This document shows positions 21,472 through 32,247 of a stretch of 64,000 nt of DNA, one piece after another. How positions within the stretch are numbered: position 1 is the stretch's first letter; each line of letters begins with the position of its first letter. A program made the position numbers and the translations under genes. This DNA comes from Phycomyces nitens (taxonomy: Eukaryota; Mucoromycota; Mucoromycetes; Mucorales; Phycomycetaceae), in assembly GCA_022702545.1 (NCBI GenBank), contig JAHRBC010000003.1, positions 5,146,001 through 5,210,000 on the forward strand. The letters run 5' to 3'. Below the pieces are notes generated by a model. It worked only from the letters and a program-made list of their open reading frames with translations, did not search any database and was not told where the DNA came from.

Positions 21472-22504
21472 ATTGGCTCTTTGGGTTCGAGCGATATAAT
21501 GGGTTGTTGAAGAATGTTGATACAAACAGGAGAGATGGGTTTGAATCAACATACATAAAAAGTTTTACTGAAAATATGTATAAGGGTGATCTTGTGCAAA
21601 GACTTACATGTCAGAGCCAAGTCCCCTTCAAAGTACTATTGAAAAAACTCACCTCCTTGTCCAATACTTTTATAGTAGCCCCAGCCCCAGCACCAGCACC
21701 TCAACGCCGTTTCCGTCTTGACGCATTCCTGCAAGCCTCGTTGGATGTCAGTCTTATGATTAAGGGTAACGAAGCTCTCCCTCCGTCAGCATTACCTTTA
21801 CCAACAGCAACAGCAACAACACAGATGGGTGATATCGACTATCCCCATCTCCTAGAATATTACAAGAGAGCATATGACAATGAGCACCTTGTTGACTACC
21901 TCCATGCATCTTCATCACCATTCTTTGTCAATGACCGAATCACAAAGATCAAGGCCATTGATCTTCTTGGTCAGACATACAAGGGCAAAGGTGGATCTGG
22001 CAGTCGCGGGTCATATATCCAAGCTCTTTTTCTGGATTTCGAGGGTAGAAAGACAAACGCGTACACAGGAGAAATCCAATACCTGTTCGCCCACAACTTC
22101 GTTCCTCCTCCCAGCCCCTCCAACAGCCGCCCTCATTTCCACCACAAGCAACATGTGTTTGCATTCGTCCACTGGCTTGTTCCAGATCCTGACAATCTCA
22201 GACCAGTTGAGCAAGTTGACGTCTGCCTCCCTGGTTTTGCGCCAAACACGTTTGACAGCATCTTGCCAGTGCACAGGATTCTCTTGGAAGTGGCTACGGC
22301 CGAATTAAAAATTGAAAACAACGCAAGGATGCTGGTCATTCCACTGCCAAAAAAAATATATGCATAAATACAAATAAAACTTTTCTCTCTCTCTCTCTCC
22401 CTTTTAAAGAAGCAAAAAACAAAACAAAGCCAAGTAAAATATACATATAGTCCAAATAGCGCATATGTGAAACAGGGTGAAAATTAAGAGAAAAAGAAAA
22501 CGTT

Positions 22505-23690
22505 TTATTGTCTCAGTGACCATTGAGGAAGGGAGGAAGAAAGCCCCTCAGGGACTGCTAAATCCGCAACGCGGCCAAATACTCTTGGGAGCATTTGGCG
22601 CACGTTGACACCCAAGCCAAGGAGCGAGTACGAGTCCAACAACTCAATCAACTGATTGAACTAATATACATTCATTAGAATATTATTTTATGATTCAAAA
22701 GCAATAAAAAAATTTATTTAAATAATATGTTACCTCATCGCTCCTCCAGCCTGGGTGTACTGTGCGGATCATCCGCCGGCCAGGAACTCCAGGAAACTCA
22801 TCCTCAGACTCACCCTCAGACATTGCTGCCTTTTGGATGAGTGCTGAGCAATCATTGCCTATCGCATTGTCAATGGCATCCTTGTTGGAGAGGTATGCCA
22901 TTCGACGGCGATGGAAATGCTAATCAAACATATGTTTAATATTGTTTTTCAATCTCAAGTCTTTTAGATGCTATACTATTACATACATCAGCTTCCCGGC
23001 CGGCTTTTCTGGCACGAGCATTTGCGGCTACCCGTGCCTCAGGAGACGCCCTCTCCTGGCGACGCCTTCCGCAAAGTTCCGGTAGACACTGTCCCGAAGA
23101 TCCCTTTGGCGCAAGCCAGTGTTGATGAACGTTGGGCCCAGGTAGGCAAGGAGTTCAAGAACCAACTCCTTGTTGGGAGATTCATTGAAATGAACCTCCG
23201 TTCTCCACCTGGGCCTGTTGTTGTTGGCTTGCACCATAGCCGGGTTGTTTGACCTGAAATTGGGCCTCCACAGATAGTCTCGTATATGTCGCTATTAAAT
23301 TTTTATAAGCCAATGAATTGGTAAGCTATTGAGAATATTAATACTTACAAACGCTTCTGTGGCGGCACCAGGGTTATACTCCACCACAGCCGGGATGATG
23401 GGAGCTGGGCCAGTGGCAGGGATGGCAACAGGACCAGGAGCAGGGCCAACAATGGTGAATAGCTCCTCACCAAAGGCAGAAGCAAGCTCGGCGGCAGGAA
23501 CTGCACTGTTGTTGGCAGCCACCAACTCAGCCAAACTGTCAATAGCCTCGACAGTACTGGCGTTGCCTTCGATGCTGGTGCCAATATGAGAATCTACCCT
23601 GACAAGGATGTTTTGAATATCCCGCAAGGTCTCCAACAATTGGAGTTGCTCATCGGTTGAGCGAGAAGTGGGAGTGGATCTGGGTGCCAT
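22505..23690 (-). pseudogene. CACTA accessory gene (gene 2), copy 2, one-base deletion
   Basis: Four exons: 23349-23690, 22987-23291, 22734-22919 and 22505-22660, all with GT-AG introns. The protein starts MAPRSTPTSRSTDEQ and has a helical heptad-like segment, a conserved block (LWRPNFRSNNP, NNNRPRW), an acidic MSEGESEDE motif, then PGWRSDE and a leucine-rich tail ending SLPQWSLRQ. Exon 2 is 305 bases against 306 in copy 3; the frame is lost near GVARR and resumes as ERASPEARVAANARARK. It converges on the transposase with 137 bases between stops. I do not recognise the family. A basic, helical partner of the transposase, such as a TnpA-like DNA binder, is an inference only. Confidence 0.75.
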
Positions 23691-24060
23691 GGTCTATAGA
23701 ATATCATATGTTTTCAAAATTAGCTTTATATTCTCTTTATAAATTATAGACTCTACTCTTTACATACAAAATACTTGGTTTGCGAGTGCAGGAGGGTCGA
23801 TTCAATTGTAAATAGATGGTCTTTATATACACAGATGAGTTTAATAAACAGATTCCTAATTACCCTTTGTATACTCTGTATAAATTAATAAAAAAATAAT
23901 TTTGGATCTCTGCTTGAAATTAAATATCATTTCTTTCTTTCTTTTTGTTCTATCTTCTTATCTCTGTTGTTTTATCTCTACGTGGGTTTCTAATAAGACA
24001 TTCTTTATACTAACAAATTAATGGCTTCTTTATAAATGTATACTCATCCCAATACATTCT
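23691..24060. promoter_or_regulatory. Divergent intergenic region of CACTA copy 2
   Basis: AT-rich sequence between the start of gene 2 (minus) and the small-exon unit (plus). It probably holds both promoters. No ORF or repeat is seen. Confidence 0.4.
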
Positions 24061-24735
24061 CTCTACATTGCCCATCTAGACTAATCATGGTCAGTTACAT
24101 GTGCTGGTGCCATCTTGCAAGTTATTCTGATTGTCTCTTTCTATCCTGTAGACCTCTTCCACTTGTACAGCCTATTATATGGTGCCATCATCAGTGCCAG
24201 GGTAAATAAAATCTTTTCGTGTCCAATTTCTTTTTTCTCAACGTTTGTTATTCTACAATAGGCCGCCGCCATCACTGTCTACCCCATCTGCCTCCTTCAT
24301 CATCTACAACTGGTTATCATAATGGTAATGCCGTTTCTTGGTCTTTGTCCTTTTCCCTAATATTATTCTGGCTATTTACTAATACTTTTCTATATTCTTA
24401 AAAAGTTATTGTTGGCCGCCATATACCATCCCTCTACTATAATCGCCAACTCTGTTTTTGGTATGTAAATCAATTTTTCTATCACTCAATTCACCCATAT
24501 TAATTTATTTTATCCCATCTCTAGTCAATCTAATCATACAAGATGCCATGCCGCACAACTCTGCCCCTCTTTGCCCATTCTTATCCAATCCTTGCAATGT
24601 AAGTATAATATCCCTTGCATCTTGAATAGCACCCGCACTTTTGAATATATGTCACTAATATAACTTTTATTATATCAGAATACTACTGCAACCACCCAAA
24701 TTGCTGCCGGACCCTATTTTCAGGTATTGTTCAGT
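24061..24735 (+). other. Intron-dense unit of five or more mini-exons, CACTA copy 2
   Basis: Five segments are bounded by good AG and GT signals: 24152-24201 (50), 24262-24324 (63), 24406-24460 (55), 24525-24598 (74) and 24679-24723 (45), separated by introns of about 60-80 bases. An upstream segment ends ACTAATCATG at a GTCAGT donor. These segments are C-rich and the introns T-rich, as for real exons. No single long reading frame is evident, so this could be a small protein gene or a spliced non-coding RNA. Equivalent minus-strand structures occur beside gene 2 in copies 3 and 4. Confidence 0.45.
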
Positions 24736-25277
24736 AGAGAAGTATCCGATCCAAGTAATATCAAATAGGCTGGTAGAAGCGGCAAGGATAGACAGTAATA
24801 GTATTAGAGCTTGTGTATAGAACCATTCTATTCTTTCCAATAAACACAAATATAAACCATAAACCTTTTAAGTACGGGGTATAAAATGATGGAAAGAGTA
24901 ATTATTGCTTGATTATACAATAATGAGTTTCAAAGAGTGGTCAATACTGGCAGTTTGAATGGGTAAACAATAATAAACCCTCACTATTAGCGTATGAAAA
25001 ACAACAATAAGATCGCCCTTTCAAGATGTAAACACAATACCTGTACACCAAAAACATAATGTCGGATGTAACAATTGAGTATATCAAGTCAGTTAAGCAT
25101 GTCAAAAATGCTAACAAACCTTTGTTCCGTTCGCTGTCACAACTTTTACCATGTTTATTTCGAGTCTTACAACCTGATAGGAACCTAGGTTCTCCTATCT
25201 GTCATATCTGTGTTTTACCATAGAAAATTCGCGACTTTTCACATATTTATTTACAGTTTTACACATGATCTACTTTT
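24736..25277. other. Subterminal region of CACTA copy 2
   Basis: AT-rich and gene-free, with repeated short motifs of the CTTTTACC and TTTTACCAT type (near 25140, 25210 and 25272) close to the right terminal repeat. Such subterminal repeats are typical transposase-binding sites in CACTA elements. Confidence 0.4.
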
Positions 25278-25292
25278 ACCGTTTTCCCAGTG
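25278..25292 (-). repeat. Right terminal inverted repeat, CACTA copy 2
   Basis: ACCGTTTTCCCAGTG, the complement of 8263-8277. Confidence 0.8.
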
Positions 25293-26064
25293 CCATGGTT
25301 TGACAGTGAGAGCAGTGAGCTCCCATGTTGAGCCAAGTGGCCAGGAAGGGGGTCTTATCGTCAAGCTCTATCTTGAACTTAAGAGGGAGGAGATTACCTT
25401 CCTCATTAGGAGGATGTTCCACATAGGCATAGCCTGTGCCATCCATGAACCCAAAAAGGGTATTGACAATCATGTTGTGAACATAGCCATATTTGGCAAG
25501 AGCAGTACGAAGTTTATTGGTTAACGTGTCATAATCTTCAGGAGCATAACGAGGGAGTTTTGACAAGTTCAGTTGAAAGAGTTTTGAAGAACTAGCAATA
25601 GCAGGAGAGGCAAATACAGTGTTGTTCTTATAACTAAATCCTACACGACTGGTTCAAGTGCAGACGTCTTTAGAGTTGAGGTGAAGTTCATAGAGGGTGC
25701 CAGCCTTATTGGTGGCATTCAAACCTATAATCTCTCCAGTAGAAAAAGGTTGGAGAAGAGCGTTGAAGAAGGGGACGAAGTCAGGGAAAGATTCCGGGGG
25801 AGTGTTATAGTAGACCGAGAACTGACTGGTGCTTTCGCGCCAGATGCAAGGTTTAGTCAATGGATCATTTGAGCCAAGGACTACAGTGCTGCGAAAAGCT
25901 GGGGAATTTTGCGTAAGTGCAGAAGAGTACAATAAGGAAGTTCCATGGGTTGGAGTGTTTGTCGTGGATAGAGCTGGTGGTGTAGAGGTTGGGGTTTTAT
26001 TAGTTTGTCCGGTGTTAAGGTGTTCCCCTGTAGGGGGGTCCGGTTGTTTAGCGGAGGAAGCCAT
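25293..26064 (-). pseudogene. 5' part of a LINE ORF1-like gene, cut by CACTA copy 2
   Basis: Minus-strand frame from MASSAKQPDPP to the start of a zinc knuckle, GAHCSHCQTM, where the sequence passes into the CACTA terminal repeat. One in-frame TGA interrupts it after DVCT (about 25652). The arrangement (Pro/Thr-rich N terminus, alpha/beta middle, zinc knuckle) resembles ORF1 of non-LTR retrotransposons, and a decayed relative lies at 49080-49850. The remainder is not next to the other end of copy 2. Confidence 0.6.
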
Positions 26065-26321
26065 GACATTTCACGTGACTTTTCCAAGGCCTTCTCTGCT
26101 AGAAAGTGTGACGTAGCATCCTGATCAACTTGGCAACATCACCTTTCCTCATTTTGCAAGTCACCTTATTTCTCATATCTCTCTTTTCTCCGCACTTCTT
26201 TGATTTTCCATATTTGTCACCCTCGCTCTCATTTCAAACCCCTCCTATCCGTTTCCATATTTATCCATTGTACACTATTTTTGTCATCTATCTTCCCTTC
26301 CCTTCTCCCTACGTTGCTGTC
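26065..26321. other. Pyrimidine-rich leader upstream of the LINE-like ORF
   Basis: The first part of a strongly C/T-rich stretch that continues past the solo LTR to about 27080. No gene is visible. Confidence 0.5.
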
Positions 26322-26663
26322 TGTTGTATTTGGCATAATGGTATATCAGAGAAAAGTGATATATAAACCCAGATAGCTGGATTATCTAAAATTAAGACAA
26401 ACTATACCATCCAGAAATCCTTATCCAAATATGAAAATACCATACCCAATCTATTGTGGGACAAAGTCCCAAAATACCTATTAACTAATAACACAGCTAT
26501 TATGATAATGAATATCCAAGCTGATAAGAATTATAACAATAATTATAAATACTAAGTTAACACACTTCTTGAATAAAGGACTGGATATAACTTTAACTTT
26601 TTCTCAATCACAATAAAGAGTCTCAAAGTATCCACCATCCCTTTTCTACTACCAAATATCACA
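26322..26663 (+). repeat. Solo LTR of the element B family
   Basis: 342 bases, TGTTGTATTTGG to ATATCACA, flanked by the duplication CTGTC at 26317-26321 and 26664-26668. It differs from the element B LTRs at a dozen or so sites, so it is older. It marks an insertion later reduced by LTR recombination. Confidence 0.97.
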
Positions 26664-27266
26664 CTGTCTGTGCGCACTTATCTTTCTCTTCATGTTATCT
26701 ACCTCTTTACACCCTCTCATACATCGGAACTTCATTTTATTCATACCCCTTCATATCTCTGTCCCTTCTCTCACACTGCTCACTTTATCATATTACTGTT
26801 ATCCATATCTTCATACTTCATATTTACATTGTCTTCGCACATTTTCATATCTCATTTTGTCTTATCATATTTGTCCTCCATTTTTATATTATCACCTTCA
26901 CTGTATATCCCATTTTCTCATACTATCATATCTTATTTTGTCTTATCATCTCATACCTCTCCCCCCAAAGTCATCATTATCCTTATCCATTATCTCATAT
27001 ACTGTTCTATTTTTCATTCACACACGCAATTCCTATATTTTATTATTAATCAATTCATCATTTATCACTAAGTAACATTTTACAAAGTCTATATAAGAGA
27101 CCAAAATTTCAATCAATAAACATTATCAGTTATCTCTCTCTTATTTTCCGTCCCTGAATTAGTGAATTGTCTTGTATAGAAATTCCTAAACATACTTTGT
27201 GCCAAGATTGATTTTTCTTTTCATCCTTTTCCCTTTTTCCTGATTTTGTAACTTCCCAGTACCTTG
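26664..27266. repeat. C/T-rich tract with degenerate repeats and a TATA-like start
   Basis: The plus strand is dominated by C and T, with phrases such as TCATATCTCATTTTGTC and TCATATCTTATTTTGTC recurring at 26847 and 26927. Near 27090 there is CTATATAAGAG followed by AATAAA, resembling a promoter or LTR core. No ORF of significance is seen. Confidence 0.5.
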
Positions 27267-27646
27267 TGTTAAATCAGAGGAAAACAAAGCACGGACAAGA
27301 GTACGGTGAGACTTTGTTTATTAAGAGAGAAAGAATTTGTGAATAAGATGAAGACTATTGCTATTCGTATTGTGCGTTTATATAGACATTGAGATGAGTG
27401 CTAGTGATGATATGATGATATCATGTAATGTCTGTTCTCTCTACCAACTATTAGATATGACTTGTTATTTTACTTAGTACTATTAACCAGTGTGTTAGTA
27501 CTAGTTGTTAGTGTGTCTTTACGTATGAATAATGTATTTGGAAAGGTACACTCTTTAGTGCACTTCCAGTAGGTCGGTTATTCAATATGTTTCAATATTG
27601 GTAATTTGTGTTAATGTTTCAATCTATGATTATGTTGGATACAACA
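27267..27646 (-). repeat. Solo LTR, family C
   Basis: 380 bases, TGTTAAATC to GATACAACA on plus, flanked by the duplication CCTTG at 27262-27266 and 27647-27651. It closely matches the plus-strand copy at 40342-40721. It includes a TATATAA-type box on the minus strand. No internal region of this family is in the window. Confidence 0.97.
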
Positions 27647-29150
27647 CCTTGCTGTCAACTTGATTAATTGTCCTGAGCAAAATTATCTAGTTCTCTCTCT
27701 CTATTTGTATTCCTATCCCTTGTATCCGTTGCTGTCAAGAATATATCTAACTGTCCCGAGCAAAGTTCATATATCTCTGTCTATTTCTTCATTTTCTCTT
27801 CTTTTGTCCTCTTGCTGTCTTTGAATTGCGGTTCTACCCCCATTATATTCATTCTTTATCGCACCCTCATTATTGTCAACGTGAGGTATTCAATTTACTA
27901 TATTTGTCTGACTCGTTTTCACTCATAACAAACTCAACACGCGTCAGTAATGACACGTTGCGCTGTGGTTTTGTCGGCTCTTCACACTTGCCCAGACCGA
28001 ACCCCTTCCTGGCCCATGACATGTACTGAACTCGAGGTCTTTCCGGCAGGAATATATTTGTAACACCGACGGTGGCCCAACGATTGTGATGATTTCACCC
28101 TTTTTTCCTTTTTCTCCTGTTTTCTTGTCCATCCCATTTTTGTTAAAGAGGATGTTGACTTAGTCAAATTTCTCAAGTACTATTTTCTTCGACTAAAAAT
28201 TAGTCAATTATTTTATTACATTTTTCTGTTGCTCTGTTCTTAACACTTTCAGTAAAGAACATCAATTTAGTTTAGAAATTCTTTTTGCATTATTTCATTT
28301 TTCTCTTTAGTTTTCATTGAAGGTTGTCCTTTACCAAAATTGTTAAAGACACTTCTCATTTTCTTTTAACCGAGCATTATACAATAGTCACTGATGTCTC
28401 TTAGCCCATTTTATTATAACAATTTACATCATCTAAGTAGAATTGTTCAATATTGTTTATCCACAAAGTAGTATAAATACCCCTTTGAATTCTTTCAATA
28501 AATGAGGATTATCATCTGTCTTATATTCTGACTACAAGTTTTCGAGGCACACAGTTGCTATTTCTCTTGTCGATTTTCCGTTTATTATCTTTTTGTTTTA
28601 ACCAAGTCCCCGCAGTGGATTGGTTTTGATTATATTATTTGTACCCCTCTTTGTATTTTGATCATTGTATCTTAATTGTTCTCACTTGAGTTCAGTTATT
28701 TCCTTATATCATTTTATTAAGTCTCTCTTGTGGAATAGAGAACTTAACCCCCTTGTTATTTGTATTTAGAGTGTTCTTGTAGAATAGACACTCACTTTTT
28801 ACCCTATTTTGAACCCATTACCCTCAAACCCGGCAATATCTTTTATTCATTCTTTTATATTTCTATATTTGTTTTATTCAATTTCTTCTTTCACACCCAC
28901 TGATTTTTTACACGTTTTAGGCAATTATTTTGCTGAAAAAAATTATTATTGGCTGTGAGTTTGTAATCACTGTTTTTTTGTACTTTTGGTCTATTTTTTG
29001 ATATATTTTTTAATCTCCTATGCTTTTCTGGGGGTTTATCTTAAAATAAATAATAGCTAACCAATTATATTTTATCACTGATATTGAAGCATTTTTATTG
29101 GATAATAAAAAGATGGGCATTCAGAATTAACAACCAATAGGAACTGAATT
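27647..29150. other. T/C-rich gene-free region with a short tandem duplication
   Basis: There is a degenerate tandem repeat of about 80 bases (TTGCTGTCAA then GTCCTGAGCAAA at 27650, and TTGCTGTCAA then GTCCCGAGCAAA at 27730). A promoter-like TATAAATAC with a nearby AATAAA lies near 28470. Nothing coding can be supported. Confidence 0.5.
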
Positions 29151-29159
29151 TTGATACAT

Positions 29160-29915
29160 TAATTACATGAATGTTTCCATGCCCATTAACGACAAAGCCA
29201 AAGTCCATAACCTCTTTGCATTTCAGAGTTGTATCCACAGGGATAATCTCACAAAGTCAGATATGCGGGTTTCCACAAGAATCAGTGCAAAAACCAGGAA
29301 GAGAAGAGCGAATATCATAGTTGGCTGTAACTAACAAGTACTTTTGCAAGCTAAAAGATCCATCTTGATTTCTCAAGACTTTACCAAGCAACAAGGTATT
29401 GCCATGCAAAAAGAGTCCAGTTAAGCCATCAACTACTTGGGACTTGTTGATATAGTAGCTGTCGGTTTGGTTCTTTCGAGCACCAAAGAAGTGCTTGTTG
29501 AAATCCACATTTTCAGTCTGCAATCTTTGGATCAGAGAACCACTTTTGCCATGGACTAGGCATTCTTTCTTGACACCATTTTCTTTCCAGGTCTTGGTAT
29601 ATACAAAGGATAGACCGTTGAACAGTTGCCGGCACATGAACTGCTTTCCAAAACGAGTGGCGACATCGCGAGAAGTGTACTGTCAGTTCGTCTGGAAAAG
29701 ATGTTCACGGATGAACTTGTTGAACTGTTCAGAACTCTCGGTCTCATACTGAAGGGGGCATCCGAATCTTTGAATATCGTCGACCAAATGGTGGAGCATG
29801 TGTATCTTGGGGCGCAAAGAGAACATGGGGGGCTTTCCAGAACTTCCAATCAAGTGTTGATCTAACATAAAAAGAGATCTTGTGAAATTTGATAATGCAA
29901 CTTGTAAAGAATGGA
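29160..29915 (-). pseudogene. Transposase-like fragment, cut by CACTA copy 4
   Basis: Minus-strand frames give LRPKIHMLHHLVDDIQRFG, YETESSEQFNKFIREH, then FGKQFMCRQLFNG and a beta-rich C-terminal stretch, with a stop (TGA) after GNPHI and further homologous-looking sequence beyond (MDFGFVVNGHGNIHV). The first motifs resemble the C-terminal half of large fungal DNA-transposon transposases of a family different from the CACTA copies here; assignment is tentative. Upstream coding sequence is lost at 29916, where a CACTG terminal repeat begins. Confidence 0.5.
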
Positions 29916-30803
29916 CACTGCAAAAATACCCCCGATTCTCATATGTGATAGTATGTAAAATTCTGAGTGAAATAAAAAACAAATTCTAGAATTAAATTGA
30001 AATGTTATCTTGCATATATAAAAAACAACACATATAAGATAATGAAGTAATTCGGTGGATATAAAGCTCTGCTTTTGGACGTGTAGGCTTGTTAAACTCA
30101 AGAGTGTACAGAACTATAACTGAAAGTGTTATCTTATTTCTTTTTAGTCAAACGTTACATGAATTATTTTTTCAATATCAATAAAAAAATCTATTTTTTA
30201 ATAGATCAAGATGCAAACTTTCCGACTATTTTCTGCAAACTATTCAGCTATGTTCTAAAGGACGTATATTTATTGGTTGTTTAATCCATTTGACACTTTA
30301 AACACTTTCAATTGGGGGTTTATTTTATACCTCTTTATAAATAGGCCATGGAAAATAGTTTACAAATAGATTTTTATTGATAAAATATTTTCTCATAATA
30401 TACAGTCTAGTAATCTGGTCTAGATTCATGGCTATAGCTATATTGATACTAATTTTTTTTTACCTTTTGAAACACGGGTAGAGAACATGACTGATTCATT
30501 AACTATCATCTTGAATAACTGGAAAAGTAATTGCTCAAACAGAGTAGACAACCAAGACTTTGAAACCGAATTTTCAGGTATACCAAACAGTATTTCAAGA
30601 TAGATAATGATATAGCAATCAAAAAATGTGTATGTGTAATAGAAAATATATCTATATTTTTCTGTTAGAAAAGAAATAGGAATGACTGATTACTTACCAA
30701 GACAAACTGGCTTGTTGGATATTCCATGTCTTTGTTAAAACGCGGCAATTTTGTTTAATATAAAGAGCTGATAGTAAAGACAGAATATATTAGTATTAAT
30801 AGT
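29916..30803. mobile_element. CACTA copy 4, left part (left terminal repeat and end of small-exon unit)
   Basis: Starts CACTGCAAAAATACCCCC, close to the copy 3 terminal repeat. The similarity to 30804-30880 extends over about 70 bases. A minus-strand mini-exon lies at 30698-30767 (CAG acceptor, GTAAGT donor). At 30803 the sequence is broken by copy 3 and resumes at 37025. Confidence 0.65.
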
Positions 30804-30834
30804 CACTGCAAAAATGACCCCAATTTTCATATGT
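30804..30834 (+). repeat. Left terminal inverted repeat, CACTA copy 3
   Basis: 31 bases starting CACTGCAAAAATG, the exact complement of 36991-37021. Confidence 0.97.
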
Positions 30835-31501
30835 GAAATAAAGTAGGATTCTGAGAAATAGTGACAATAAAACCTGGGTTCCGATGAAAATTTATCTGAG
30901 CTACAGATACATGGGCACATATGGAATGAATTGTTTCCTTCGGCAGACAGAATAGTCTGTGCGTGGACAATGGTTTCTTTAGTTACCATGAACCCAGAAA
31001 ACTCAATTAGGATCAATATTTCTTTACATTTCCGATTGTGATCAGTCTATTTCTATTTAAAAGACAGTGTTTTTGAAAGGTCTTTTGTCTGTCAGCAGTG
31101 TGGAGTGTCACTGCCTACCACTGTATGGCAGTTTCTATTGGATATCATATTATGTATTCTATTGATATTTCTTGATATAATTGTCCAGAACCATTTTCTC
31201 GAGCTTCTTTAAAAGAACAATTTATGGGAAATAGTTTACGAAAAAAAAATTTATTTGATAAAAAATATTTATTTTCTAGTTGGATTACCTAGTTATCTAT
31301 TCAAAGCATGGGCTATTCATATATTAACATTATGGATTACCTTTTACAAATGCAATTGAAATGAGCAAAAACAATTTACAGCAATTGAATATGAAATGGG
31401 AATACTACTTGGATATATAATGTGAATCTCTATACTGAAAACAAAACATTGATTAGGTTTATGTATTATGTCTTTTACCATTAGAGAGAGAGAAAACTTA
31501 C

Positions 31502-31935
31502 TTGAGGCAGATTCAGCATACTTGGTACTGAATTGAAAACAACAAAGATGTTAATAATGTATTATGAATAGAGAATATAACAGAGAAGTTATACTTATAA
31601 TACACTCGCAAAAAGTATGACTAATATTTAAATATAATATTGCAAGATCTATGAGAGTAAGATAATAGAATATGAGTGTTAGTCTACATGGGGTTATAGT
31701 GTTATTGATTATATATACCATATTATATACTGCTATGGTTCTCAGCTGTGTAAAGTGCGCAGTATCTATAATTTATAAATGTTTAGTAAGAAAATGAATA
31801 TTTGTATGGGTCAATCTTTATCTTACCAGTGAGATAAGTTGCGGTATATTTAATACTATTAGTAGTTAAGCAATGTCATTTAGTAAAAGTAAAAGTAAAA
31901 ATAAAAGGAAAAAGACTTACTTGGATATTTAACTC
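31502..31935 (-). other. Mini-exon unit of CACTA copy 3
   Basis: On the minus strand, short segments with consensus splice borders lie at 31719-31765 (47 bases) and 31502-31527 (26 bases), with further GTAAG donors near 31917 and 31829. The unit reads away from gene 2 (start 32248), as in copies 2 and 4. No reading frame is obvious and sequence similarity to copy 2 is not evident by eye. The rest of 30835-32247 is AT-rich without features. Confidence 0.35.
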
Positions 31936-32247
31936 AAAAAAAAAAAGAACAAATGAGTAAGCAAAGAGGAAAAGGCAAATGGAACCAAAAGAGTGGTTTA
32001 AATTGTAAAACAAAATAAAAAATATCCTAAAAGAAAAATCATTGAGTCCAAAACCAAATCACAAAACTCATATTCATATTATGCTTTCACAAATCATTTA
32101 TAGCTATAAAAGATGAATATCAAATTCATTATTATATTCTTCATATCACTTAAAGAAATCTTTATTACTTACTGTGAACTATATTGTATGTATATCTCTT
32201 TACTTGTATAATCCTTAATAGTATTTAACTAATTTTGCCTATAGAAA

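Larger units (their letters stand above)
8505..22367 (+). pseudogene. CACTA-type transposase, copy 2, split by a 10.8-kb retroelement nest
   Basis: Exons 8505-8652, 8717-8752, 8813-9028, 9089-10704 and, after the insertion, 21477-22367 join in frame to 968 codons plus stop, against 972 in copy 3. The last donor is a weak GTTGAA; the others are ordinary GT-AG. The N terminus has a Cys-rich motif (CYCTKC then RTSQRH) matching CRCSVC and FKRH in copy 3, followed by an acidic region, a hydrophobic block (VVLFASRYVVNKGAVVL) and the Tnp2-like core (LTLNIDWFQPF, VACDIPAARK, DPMHNLFLG, YGYW then LFGFERYNG). The only lesion is the element A insertion after YGYW, flanked by ATTGG repeats. Before that insertion the gene was probably functional. 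Confidence 0.9.
8263..25292 (+). mobile_element. CACTA-like DNA transposon copy 2, carrying nested retroelements
   Basis: The ends are 15-base perfect inverted repeats, CACTGGGAAAACGGT at 8263-8277 and its complement at 25278-25292. Removing the 10,772 bases of inserted retrotransposon plus duplication leaves about 6.26 kb, close to the 6.22 kb of intact copy 3. Contents: transposase on plus, accessory gene on minus, and an intron-dense unit on plus near the right end. The flanking trinucleotides (TAA left, CCA right) do not match, and the right flank interrupts a LINE ORF while the left does not. One flank has therefore been rearranged. Confidence 0.8.

Noticed and set aside
28440..28560. 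LTR or promoter core (TATAAATAC then AATAAA)
   Set aside because: Boundaries, duplications and a second copy are all lacking; such AT motifs are common here.
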